Assembly: GCF_003366055.1 (NCBI RefSeq)
Contig: NZ_CP025544.1
Location: forward strand, 913,278-977,277
Reading direction: 5' to 3'
Length of the DNA: 64,000 nt
Source: Candidatus Chromulinivorax destructor
GTDB lineage: Bacteria; Babelota; Babeliae; Babelales; Chromulinivoraceae
Shown piece after piece: positions 28,334 to 36,197 of the stretch. Both the position numbers and the translations under genes were made by a program. Numbering within the stretch: position 1 is the first letter of the stretch; each line of letters opens with the position of its first letter. The notes under the pieces are model-generated. The model made no database searches. It was given only the letters and a program-made list of their open reading frames with translations, and was not told the origin of the DNA.

Positions 28334-29575
28334 ATGAAGTTTATAGCAGATTTCCATATTCACTCTCGTTATTCTTATGCAACGTCTAAAACGATGGATT
28401 TACAACAGCTTGCAATCTGGGGCCAATTAAAAGGCATTGGTTTGATGGGGACGGGTGATTTTACTCATCCAACCTGGCAAAAAGAGTTGCAAAGTATGTT
28501 GCAGCCTGCAGAGCAAGGTCTCTTTTTATTACAGTCACATTTTCAATCGATGGTTGATGCGAGCGTGTATGATACTTGCAAAGGTACGCAACGATTTTTA
28601 TTAACTGCAGAGATCGCAACTGTTTTTAAACGAAATGGAAAATGTTATAAAACTCATTCGATTATTTTTTCCCCATCACTTGAAGTTGCATTCAAGATCA
28701 GTCAGAAATTAGCGACCATCGGTAACATTGCTTACGATGGTCGCCCAGTTTTAAGTTTAGATGTTCAAGACTTACTTAAGATTGTGCTTGATATTTCACC
28801 TGATTGTATGCTGATTCCTGCTCATATTTGGACGCCACATTTTGGTCTTCTTGGTTCTAAATCAGGATTTGACTCGTTTCAAGAATGTTTTGGCGATATG
28901 ATCGAACATATTTATGCGTTCGAAAAAGGCTTGTCATCAAGTTTTGCGATGAATGCACAATGTTCGCAGCTCGATCGTTTTGCAATTTTGGCAAATTCTG
29001 ATGCACACAGTGTGCAAAATTTAGGCCGAGAAGCAAATATTCTTGATACTGATCTATCATATTTTGGTATAACGCAAGCGTTAAAAAATAACAATCCACA
29101 GCAACTGATTGCCGGGATAGAATTTTTCCCTGAGATGGGTAAATATTATGGCTCGGGCCATCGAGCATGCAAGGTGTACATGACGCCTGAGCAGTCTAAA
29201 GAAAATCAAATTTGTTCAGGTTGTGGCAAAGGTGTTACGATTGGCGTTGCACATCGAGTTGCACAACTTGCAGATCGAACAGTTGAGCAAGCACAAAAAT
29301 ACATTCGTAATCGGTATGCAATTGCTCCCTTGCAAGATATTATTGCCGATAGTTTACAGGTACAAACATCGAGCAAAAAAGTTCAAAAATTATATCAGTC
29401 TATGCTAGAAAATTTGGGAAACGAATTCTTTATTTTATTAACTGCAAAGATTGAAGACATTGCGATCCATAGTAATTTTAAGATAGCCCAATCAATTGGT
29501 GCGATGAGAAGTGGCAATGTTGCAGTAACTCCTGGGTACGATGGAGTGTATGGGACGATCCGTTTTGATGTTTAA
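28334..29575 (+). CDS. Endonuclease Q-like PHP-domain nuclease
   Basis: A 413-residue protein with the PHP metal site (DFHIHSRYS at the start, GTGDFTHPTW, PAHIWTPHFGLLGSKSGF, NSDAHS). It has the family's Cys-containing tail (ICSGCGKGVTIGVAHRVAQLADR). Endonuclease Q cuts DNA 5' of deaminated bases and AP sites; it was characterised in archaea and some bacteria. It lies four bases after sodA, so the two are probably co-transcribed, linking oxidative defence and DNA repair. The function is by family similarity. Confidence 0.88.
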   Translation: MKFIADFHIHSRYSYATSKTMDLQQLAIWGQLKGIGLMGTGDFTHPTWQKELQSMLQPAEQGLFLLQSHFQSMVDASVYDTCKGTQRFLLTAEIATVFKRNGKCYKTHSIIFSPSLEVAFKISQKLATIGNIAYDGRPVLSLDVQDLLKIVLDISPDCMLIPAHIWTPHFGLLGSKSGFDSFQECFGDMIEHIYAFEKGLSSSFAMNAQCSQLDRFAILANSDAHSVQNLGREANILDTDLSYFGITQALKNNNPQQLIAGIEFFPEMGKYYGSGHRACKVYMTPEQSKENQICSGCGKGVTIGVAHRVAQLADRTVEQAQKYIRNRYAIAPLQDIIADSLQVQTSSKKVQKLYQSMLENLGNEFFILLTAKIEDIAIHSNFKIAQSIGAMRSGNVAVTPGYDGVYGTIRFDV

Positions 29576-29634
29576 AAACATGCATAATTTTATAACTCTA
29601 CGAAGTGAAAAATAGATAATTGAACTCGTCTTAT

Positions 29635-29662
29635 TTGTAAATTATGAAGCATTATCTATACT
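29635..29662 (+). promoter_or_regulatory. Promoter of the first tandem paralogue
   Basis: TTGTAA, 16 bp, TATACT. An almost identical promoter with the same 16-bp spacing precedes the second paralogue. Confidence 0.6.
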
Positions 29663-29701
29663 TACTAAGAGTATATTACACACTTTTTAAAAGGTTTTTG
29701 T

Positions 29702-30502
29702 ATGGTAAAAAATGTATATAAGTACATGATTTTTAGCATGGTTGCTGTATGTTGTTTTGATGCGCAGGCAAGTCAAGCTGATAAGGATTTTGTTAATCGT
29801 AGTATGGATAAAAATGATTTTGCTATGAAAGAATTTGAGAAACTTTTAGATAAGCAAAAGCTTTCACTTTTTGAAGAAAAATGTCTTATAGATGCATATA
29901 TAGCTAAATATGGATTAGAGTTATCTTTTGGTTTGAAATGGATAGCTGTTTATGATGCGTATCATCAAATTAATGAACGTAATAGTATTCCTTGGGAAAA
30001 ATCATATAGAAATAACTTACATAGAGAACTGTCAAAATCAGCTGCAATACAAAATCTTGCGGCTTTACAAGCGATACAAGATAAAGCTTGCCAATATCGT
30101 ATTGAACCGGTCAATGACATGTTGTCTCGATGGAACCCTTCTTTTAAAAATATTTATTTTGATGAAGAAACTTTTGAGGGAGATGGTTTTGATCGGGGCT
30201 ATATTTATTCGTCTAACCATGATGTTGATATCTCAATGAGTGAAATACATCACAAATATGGATCGACTGCTTCACGGCATGTATCACTTGAATTTAAAGA
30301 ACGTCATGATGCTTTACAACAACATGTAAAAACTCCTTGTCATCAAGTTTCAATCGATAGCAATGGATTATTTGATATTCAGGATGATAATCAAACAATG
30401 ATCAGTGAATTTGAATATGTAGAAAAATTACGTAGCGAAAATCCTATTGATAATAATCCTGAAACTAATAAATTTATAAAATGCTTTGACCAAATTGCAT
30501 AA
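29702..30502 (+). CDS. Exported protein, tandem paralogue 1
   Basis: A 266-residue protein with a signal peptide (VKNVYKYMIFSMVAVCCFDA, ending QAS). The mature part is helical and charged, with LAALQA, PVNDML, RHDALQQHVK and a closing EFEYVEKL, PETNKF, FDQIA. The neighbour at 30778 shares all these in order. No known domain is visible. Promoter, signal peptide and terminator are all duplicated with it. Confidence 0.8.
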   Translation: MVKNVYKYMIFSMVAVCCFDAQASQADKDFVNRSMDKNDFAMKEFEKLLDKQKLSLFEEKCLIDAYIAKYGLELSFGLKWIAVYDAYHQINERNSIPWEKSYRNNLHRELSKSAAIQNLAALQAIQDKACQYRIEPVNDMLSRWNPSFKNIYFDEETFEGDGFDRGYIYSSNHDVDISMSEIHHKYGSTASRHVSLEFKERHDALQQHVKTPCHQVSIDSNGLFDIQDDNQTMISEFEYVEKLRSENPIDNNPETNKFIKCFDQIA

Positions 30503-30534
30503 CTGTAAGATTCAGAAATTTCTGTGAAAAATAG

Positions 30535-30571
30535 AAGGCGTATAAGTTGTTTATAACTTATACGCCTTTTT
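30535..30571 (+). terminator. Rho-independent terminator
   Basis: Stem AAGGCGTATAAGTT / AACTTATACGCCTT followed by TTT, after paralogue 1. Confidence 0.9.
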
Positions 30572-30584
30572 AATTTTCTCAACG

Positions 30585-30650
30585 TGTCAGGAGCTTTCAT
30601 GCAAAATGTAGGGCAAAATTCTTTTGTAAAAAATTGGTTTACTCAACTCA
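30585..30650 (+). repeat. Right-end fragment of the TIR repeat
   Basis: GTGTCAGGAGCTTTCATGC, AAATGTAGGGCAAAATTC and AATTGGTTTACTCAAC match the right third of the family. The left part is absent. Confidence 0.75.
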
Positions 30651-30709
30651 AGCAACATGCATTACTTTATATTTACATGCAAAACAAGACATAATTCAAC
30701 GAGCTTCAT

Positions 30710-30737
30710 TTGTAAATTACAATGCATCATTTATACT
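30710..30737 (+). promoter_or_regulatory. Promoter of the second tandem paralogue
   Basis: TTGTAA, 16 bp, TATACT, matching the promoter at 29635 in sequence and spacing. Confidence 0.6.
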
Positions 30738-30777
30738 TAATAGTATGATATACCACACTTTTTTAAAAGGTTTTTGT

Positions 30778-31587
30778 ATGGTGAAAAATGTATATAGGTA
30801 CATGATTTTTAGCATGGTTGCTGTATGTTGTTTTGATGCGCAAGCAAGTCAAGTTGATAAGGATTTTATTAATCGCAGTAAAGATAAAAATGCTTATGCT
30901 TTTCAACAATTCAATAAAATTTTAAGTAATCCACATCGTTCAGAAGTTGAAAGAAAATGTTTATTTGATGCTCGTATGGCTCAACTTGCATTAACATATA
31001 CTCGCAGATTTCAATGGTTAGCTGGTTTTATGGTTCATAATAATAATCTTGATCGTCGCTATCGTATTAAAGAATTAAGCAATCCACAATTAGAGCAGAT
31101 AGCACAAGATGATCTTGCGGCTTTGCAAGCTACTCAACTAAAAGCTTCTGAGTATAAACTTCAACCGATTGATGATATGTTAGATCAATGGAAATATTTT
31201 CGTGAAAAATCTATATTTGTTTGTGGGGATGAATTTTTGCCAGACTATCCTTTTTGCTCTGGTGACTGGGTTGAAAATTCAATTAATAAAATATACAAAA
31301 AATATGGATATTTTAGTTTTAAAAAATTGACTGGTATATTGAAAATGCGAAATGATGCATTGAATAAACATGTCAAAGCTCCTTATAAAGCATCATCACA
31401 ATTAATTCTTGCTCAATCTTTTAAAAATAATAATGACAAATTAGTTTGTCATCAGCCTGCTCAAAAGTATCTAGATCAGCCAATCATGAGTGAATTTAAA
31501 TACGTAGCAAAATTGCAAAAAGAAAACGGTGTTGATAAAAATCCTGCAACCAATAAATTTGCAAAGTTATTCGACCGAATTGCATAG
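30778..31587 (+). CDS. Exported protein, tandem paralogue 2
   Basis: A 269-residue protein from the ATG that corresponds to the start of paralogue 1; an open frame extends further upstream but would bury the signal peptide. The signal peptide (VKNVYRYMIFSMVAVCCFDA) is nearly identical to that of its neighbour, whereas the mature part has diverged, keeping LAALQA, PIDDML, RNDALNKHVK, EFKYVAKL, PATNKF and FDRIA. Function unknown. Confidence 0.8.
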   Translation: MVKNVYRYMIFSMVAVCCFDAQASQVDKDFINRSKDKNAYAFQQFNKILSNPHRSEVERKCLFDARMAQLALTYTRRFQWLAGFMVHNNNLDRRYRIKELSNPQLEQIAQDDLAALQATQLKASEYKLQPIDDMLDQWKYFREKSIFVCGDEFLPDYPFCSGDWVENSINKIYKKYGYFSFKKLTGILKMRNDALNKHVKAPYKASSQLILAQSFKNNNDKLVCHQPAQKYLDQPIMSEFKYVAKLQKENGVDKNPATNKFAKLFDRIA

Positions 31588-31610
31588 TCATAAGCTACAA
31601 AGATATTTAT

Positions 31611-31661
31611 AAAAATAGAAGGCGTATTCGTTATAAGTAACGAATACGCCTTCTATTTTTT
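31611..31661 (+). terminator. Rho-independent terminator
   Basis: A 23-bp perfect stem (arms contain AGAAGGCGTATTCG) with loop TAAG, ending in TTTTTT. It follows paralogue 2. Confidence 0.93.
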
Positions 31662-31663
31662 GT

Positions 31664-31851
31664 GAAAAAATTTTTCACAAGAGAGTTTTGCCCTACAAAA
31701 CTCGCGCAATTTACTTGTAGGCCAGTAGGCCTGATGCACTATTTTTAAAACTAAAAAAGCGTACAGTGGCCGCCGCCACCCTTATTTCCGGAGATGAGCG
31801 AAGCGATATGAAAGGCTTGTATTTTAATTTTTACATTTAGTTCACACAGCC
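31664..31851 (-). repeat. Interspersed TIR repeat, copy 10
   Basis: Reverse orientation: GAGAGTTTTGCCCTAC, GTAGGCCAGTAGGCCTGATG, AAAAAGCGTACAGTGGCC, CCGGAGATGAGCGAAGCGAT and an intact right end TTAGTTCACACAGCC. The left end is altered. Confidence 0.88.
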
Positions 31852-31900
31852 TCATCTGTTGTATGCAATTGAGGTTGATTGTTAATCTTATTTTCTCTAT

Positions 31901-32425
31901 TTAGTAAGAAGAGTTGATACATTTGTTTGCATCTTCAATCGTATAAAATGATTGAAAAGCAATGTTGTGTTCTTTATTTTCATATAAAATAACTGCTTGT
32001 GGTCGATTATCAAGAATGGTATGCCATTGGTACAAAACTTGTAGAAAACTTGCCCGGTCAATGGTATATGATGCAAATACATTCTGTTTAAGCTGTTCTA
32101 CAAAACTATACTCTGGAGAAACATACGGAATAGAATCTTCAAATGTTTGATAATCAGTAAACGAACTGATGTAGATATCAGTACGATTGCTAAGATCGAT
32201 GCACACTGTTCTTCCATTGCCATGTAACACGACTTCATCATCTTTTTCTTCATCAATAATTTTTAAATTTTCAACAATGTAGGCAAGATCTGTTCGTGTG
32301 TATTCAAAAAAAATATATTCCAAAAGGTGCGTAAGATCACCTGCTTTTGTTTTGTTACGGATTGCGTAAAGCGATCCTTCTTTTTTTGCTTTTAGTTCAA
32401 GAAGGAGGTATTTTACTATTTTCAT
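31901..32425 (-). CDS. Protein of unknown function
   Basis: A 174-residue protein without signal peptide or membrane helix, so probably cytoplasmic, unlike most unknown genes here. The pattern is alpha/beta (KIVKYLLLELKAKK, AVILYENKEHNIAFQSFY). No motif of a known family is apparent. No clear ribosome-binding site precedes the ATG. Confidence 0.65.
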   Translation of the reverse strand: MKIVKYLLLELKAKKEGSLYAIRNKTKAGDLTHLLEYIFFEYTRTDLAYIVENLKIIDEEKDDEVVLHGNGRTVCIDLSNRTDIYISSFTDYQTFEDSIPYVSPEYSFVEQLKQNVFASYTIDRASFLQVLYQWHTILDNRPQAVILYENKEHNIAFQSFYTIEDANKCINSSY

Positions 32426-32542
32426 AAAGGTTGTTTTCGATGGGATTTAAAAAAAACTTACGTATTGAGTATGGCACACATTGAGCAATTGAAAAAGGTG
32501 AGTACATGAAATTGGTCAATTTCCATAATATTTTTTATACTA

Positions 32543-32741
32543 AGTTGTGTGAACTAAATTTAAAAACAGCATAAAAACCTACAATATCGCTTTGTTCATC
32601 TACAGAATAATAGTGGCGGCAGCCACTACATGCTTTTTGTCAATAGAGAAAAAAGTGCATAAGGCCCACCAGCCAAAAAATTCCCGGAGTTTTTGTAAAA
32701 AACGGAGGGTAAAATGTTATATAAAAATTTGTTGTATATCC
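32543..32741 (+). repeat. Interspersed TIR repeat, copy 11 (complete)
   Basis: TA on both sides; left end AGTTGTGTGAACTAAAT. The blocks CCTACAATATCGCTTTG, GTGGCGGCAGCCACTACATG, AGGCCCACCAGCC and CCCGGAGTTTTTGTAAAAAA are recognisable; the right end is diverged (ATTTGTTGTATATCC). Confidence 0.88.
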
Positions 32742-32810
32742 TAGAAGTGTTAATTAAAAATTAATCAAATAGTCGTAAAAATTATTAGTTTTTACCGGAG
32801 AATAGAAAAG

Positions 32811-34322
32811 ATGGAAGATAAAAAAAATATGAATGGCGCGCCAGTTGCCGATCACGTAGAATCAAGCTCACAAGAACACGAAATTCGTGTAGAAAAAGTT
32901 GCTAAAATGCGTGAAGCGGGCATCGAGCCGTGGCCAGAAGTTAAGCATGCAACAGCAAGTTGCCAACAAGTTATCGATGATTTTGTAGAAAATGCAGAAC
33001 CGGTACAAGTATATGCAGTTGTTGGGCGAGTTGTATCAATTCGTTTACATGGTAAAGCTGCTTTTGTTCATTTACAAGAACAAGGTAATAAGTTACAAGT
33101 GTATTTTCAGCAAGAACGCATTGGTGCGGTAGCTTTTGAGCAACTACAAAGTTTTGTTGATATCGGTGATTTTTTATGGGTGAAAGGTTTTTCTTTTAAA
33201 ACTCAACGTGGAGAAATTACCTTAAAAGCTGATGTGTATGCGATTCAAAGTAAATGCTTACATCCGCTACCAGAAAAATTTCATGGTTTAGTTAACGTAG
33301 AAACTCGATACCGTCAACGATATTTAGATTTAATCAGTAATCCAGAAAGTCGTTCTGTTTTACAAAAACGTTCATTAATTGTACAAGCTTGCAGAGAATT
33401 TTTAACATCACATGGCTACCTAGAAGTTGAAACTCCGATGTTACATCCAATTGCGGGTGGAGCAGCAGCAAAACCTTTTTCAACGCATCACAATGCTTTA
33501 GGCCAAGAGTTTTTCTTGCGTATTGCGCCTGAATTGTATTTAAAACGTCTTGTGGTTGGTGGGTTTGATAAAGTGTTTGAATTAAATCGTAACTTTAGAA
33601 ATGAAGGGGTTTCTCCTCGTCATAATCCAGAATTTACGATGCTTGAATGTTATACAGCTCATGAAGGTTTTGAATATGGTATGGATATTGTAGAGCAGTT
33701 GATTCAAGCAATGGCTGCTAAAGTTTCTGATACGGGGATTGTTGCCTTTGGTGAACATGTCATCGATTTATCAAAACCGTTTGCAAAAATTTCTATGAAA
33801 TCTGCGGTTCAAACTCGTCACAACTTATCAGATGCTGATATGAATGAATCGACAATTGATGCGTTATTAAAAAAACATCATGTTGCATTGCCAAAATCAA
33901 ATATGACCATCAACGAAAAGATTTATCTTTTGTTTGAAGAAACTGTTGAATCAACATTAATTCAACCAACATTTATTATCGATTTCCCGATCGAAGTTTC
34001 ACCCTTAGCAAAACGCCATGCACAAGATGCAACGCTTGCAGCTCGTGCAGAGCTGTTTATTGTGGGTATCGAATTTGCAAACTTATTTAATGAGTTAAAT
34101 GATCCGTTTGATCAAGCAGATCGTTTTAAGTCACAAATGGATGCACATAAAGCAGGCGATGAAGAAGCGCATCAATATGATGCTGACTTTATTTTAGCTT
34201 TAGAACATGCTTTACCACCAACAGTTGGTTTTGGTATTGGGATTGATCGATTGATTATGTTGATCACCGGTTCAACATCAATTAAAGATGTTATTTTATT
34301 TCCGACATTAAAAAAGAAATAA
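32811..34322 (+). CDS. lysS: Lysyl-tRNA synthetase, class II
   Basis: Charges tRNA(Lys). An OB-fold anticodon-binding domain (residues about 60-160) is followed by the class II core: motif 2 is FRNEGVSPRHNPEFTMLE, motif 3 is GFGIGIDRLIMLI. KPFSTHHNALG and FIIDFPIEVSPLAK are also typical. At 503 aa it is full length. GGAG lies about ten bases before the ATG. Confidence 0.98.
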   Translation: MEDKKNMNGAPVADHVESSSQEHEIRVEKVAKMREAGIEPWPEVKHATASCQQVIDDFVENAEPVQVYAVVGRVVSIRLHGKAAFVHLQEQGNKLQVYFQQERIGAVAFEQLQSFVDIGDFLWVKGFSFKTQRGEITLKADVYAIQSKCLHPLPEKFHGLVNVETRYRQRYLDLISNPESRSVLQKRSLIVQACREFLTSHGYLEVETPMLHPIAGGAAAKPFSTHHNALGQEFFLRIAPELYLKRLVVGGFDKVFELNRNFRNEGVSPRHNPEFTMLECYTAHEGFEYGMDIVEQLIQAMAAKVSDTGIVAFGEHVIDLSKPFAKISMKSAVQTRHNLSDADMNESTIDALLKKHHVALPKSNMTINEKIYLLFEETVESTLIQPTFIIDFPIEVSPLAKRHAQDATLAARAELFIVGIEFANLFNELNDPFDQADRFKSQMDAHKAGDEEAHQYDADFILALEHALPPTVGFGIGIDRLIMLITGSTSIKDVILFPTLKKK

Positions 34323-34343
34323 GATTTACATAGATTTTTAAAG

Positions 34344-34373
34344 AAAAAGGCGCTTATACCAAGCGCCTTTTTT
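34344..34373 (+). terminator. Rho-independent terminator of lysS
   Basis: Stem AAAAAGGCGCTT / AAGCGCCTTTTT with loop ATACC and a T-run. Confidence 0.92.
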
Positions 34374-34441
34374 GCTACTGCCTATCTAAAAATGCATTTT
34401 TTATACGGTACATTTAATTAGATTTTAAACTAATCTAAGAA

Positions 34442-34800
34442 TCCTACGATATCGCTGCGCTCATCTCCGGAGACAGTGGCGGCGGCGGCCGCTATACGCT
34501 TAAAAGTTGACTAATTTTGATAGATTTACAGCTGTGATATCGCTGTGCTCATCTCTGGAGACAGTGGTGGCGGCTGCGACTATACGCGTTTTTAACATAA
34601 AAAAGTTGGGCAATTTTACCAGATTTACAGCTGCGATATCGCTCTGCTTATCTCCGGAAACATTGGTGGTGGGGGCCACGATGCGCTTTTTTAGTTCAAA
34701 AAAAAGAGAGCATCAGGCCAACTGGCCAGCATATTCCCGGAGTTTTTGTAAAAAACGCAGGGCACATTTTAACAGAAAAAAAATTGATTTTTTCAAACCT
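34442..34800 (+). repeat. Composite TIR repeat with the left half present three times
   Basis: Three left-half modules lie in tandem (from 34442, 34528 and 34627). Each has GATATCGC, GCTCATCTC or GCTTATCTC, GGAGACAGTGG or GGAAACATTGG, and a GC-rich block. Only the third continues into a right half (CAGGCCAACTGGCC, CCCGGAGTTTTTG). ACCAGATTTA or GATAGATTTA links the modules. Confidence 0.85.
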
Positions 34801-34802
34801 CA

Positions 34803-35489
34803 TTATGCTCCAAGCGTCTTACTGATACTCATTGATGAGGTCATAATATCGAGCATGAGTTTTGTTTCATTCATGTTGTTCATTGCTTGTAGTGCCATTG
34901 CACCTTGATAGCGAGTCGCAAAATAACGCATAACCATAAATTGCATAATTTCAACAATTTCATGTGCTTGAGAAGTAATTGCGTGTTCACCTTCATTTTC
35001 CATTTTGATTGCTAAAGCATTAAAAAAATCATGAAATTCATGTGGTGTATAGATTTGATTAATTTTCCAATTTTTTACAAAGTCACAAACTGCGTTGTGG
35101 GCAACGTATACGTCTATAAAATTATAAGCAATTTGATGTGCACATGTTGCTGTGCAAAGACCTGCAAATACAAGGCAAATAGACGCAAAGTTTGATTGAA
35201 CTTTTGGCTTTTTTATTGGATGTTCTGCCATGAGTTCTTGTGCAAGTTGCTCGCTACAGATGCCACAATAATTTACATATGCAGCCAGTGCGCAAGTTGC
35301 AGGGATGATTGTTTTAAGGTGTGTCCAGATGTTATTTCGCTGTGTGTAAACATTGGTAATATACATTTTTTCTAAAAACATATATTGAGAATCACGATTG
35401 GATGGGTCAAAAACAGTTCGTGTGTCAAAAGCGGTTAGAGTATTGAGTGATGCTGTTATAACAGCAATAAGATATAGTTGCTTTTTCAT
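34803..35489 (-). CDS. Exported or membrane protein of unknown function
   Basis: A 228-residue protein with a signal peptide (MKKQLYLIAVITASLNTLTA) and two further hydrophobic segments (TIIPATCALAAYVNYCG and ASICLVFAGLCTATCAH), the latter cysteine-containing. The C-terminal part is helical and Met-rich (MQFMVMRYF, MALQAMNNMN). It is probably a membrane protein. No family recognised. Confidence 0.7.
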   Translation of the reverse strand: MKKQLYLIAVITASLNTLTAFDTRTVFDPSNRDSQYMFLEKMYITNVYTQRNNIWTHLKTIIPATCALAAYVNYCGICSEQLAQELMAEHPIKKPKVQSNFASICLVFAGLCTATCAHQIAYNFIDVYVAHNAVCDFVKNWKINQIYTPHEFHDFFNALAIKMENEGEHAITSQAHEIVEIMQFMVMRYFATRYQGAMALQAMNNMNETKLMLDIMTSSMSISKTLGA

Positions 35490-35556
35490 ATGATTCCTTT
35501 TTTTATACCCTGAGTTTAAAACCAGGGTGCATTACTATCAGTATCTATTGTTGGTA

Positions 35557-35757
35557 GGCTGTTTCAATCAAATGTAACAGTAGCCTGCAATCCTACGATA
35601 TCGCTTCGCTCATCTTCAGAAACATTGGCGGCGACGGCCACTTTACGATTTTTTCATCTAAAAAAAGCGCATGAAGCTCATCGGCTAGCAAATTTCAGGA
35701 GCTTTTGTAGAAAATGTAGGGCAAAGCTTGAGAGTGAAAATTTGATTTGCACCGTTG
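35557..35757 (+). repeat. Interspersed TIR repeat, copy 12
   Basis: Starts after TA with GGCTGTTTCAATCAAAT and contains CCTACGATATCGCTTCGC, CATTGGCGGCGACGGCCAC and TTTCAGGAGCTTTTGTAG. The right end is diverged (ATTTGATTTGCACC). Confidence 0.88.
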
Positions 35758-35805
35758 AGTATAGCATGTTATGTATCGCTTTAATATTTAGTTGCTCATG
35801 TACTA

Positions 35806-36070
35806 GGCTGTGTGAACCAAATTTAAAAGTTGCGTACAATCCTACGATATCGCTTCGCTCATCTCCGGAAGCATAGGTGGCGGCGGCCACGTTACCCTTT
35901 TTTAATGAAAAACTACGTCAATCTATGCAAAAAACGAAGCAAACTTTGAAAAATTAAACCTGGCTAAGATTTAAAAAGAGTGCATCAGGCCCCACCGGCC
36001 TGCCGACCCCCGAAGTTTTCATAGAAAACGCAGGGCAAAACTCTATAGTAAAAATTTGGTTCACACAACC
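35806..36070 (+). repeat. Interspersed TIR repeat, long form, copy 13 (complete)
   Basis: A 265-bp copy with near-consensus ends (GGCTGTGTGAACCAAAT and ATTTGGTTCACACAACC) and TA on both sides. An additional segment of about 66 bp (starting TGAAAAACTACGTCAATC) lies in the centre, between the two halves. The same segment is found in the copy at 59774. Confidence 0.95.
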
Positions 36071-36197
36071 TAGGCAATATGAGTTACTGAATATTGTTGC
36101 TTTACAACAAAGTTGAATACTTCTCTTTAATTACTTGTATTTCTTAATTGCTAAACTGTAATTTAGAAGTAAGTCATTTTATTAAAGGAGATTCAGT

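Noticed and set aside
30634-30777. Upstream extension of the second tandem paralogue
   Set aside because: It would place the signal peptide inside the protein, and the region holds the promoter.
34507-34908. Plus-strand open frame of 133 codons with internal repeats
   Set aside because: The repeats are the tandem left modules of the interspersed element; its end is antisense to the 34803 gene.
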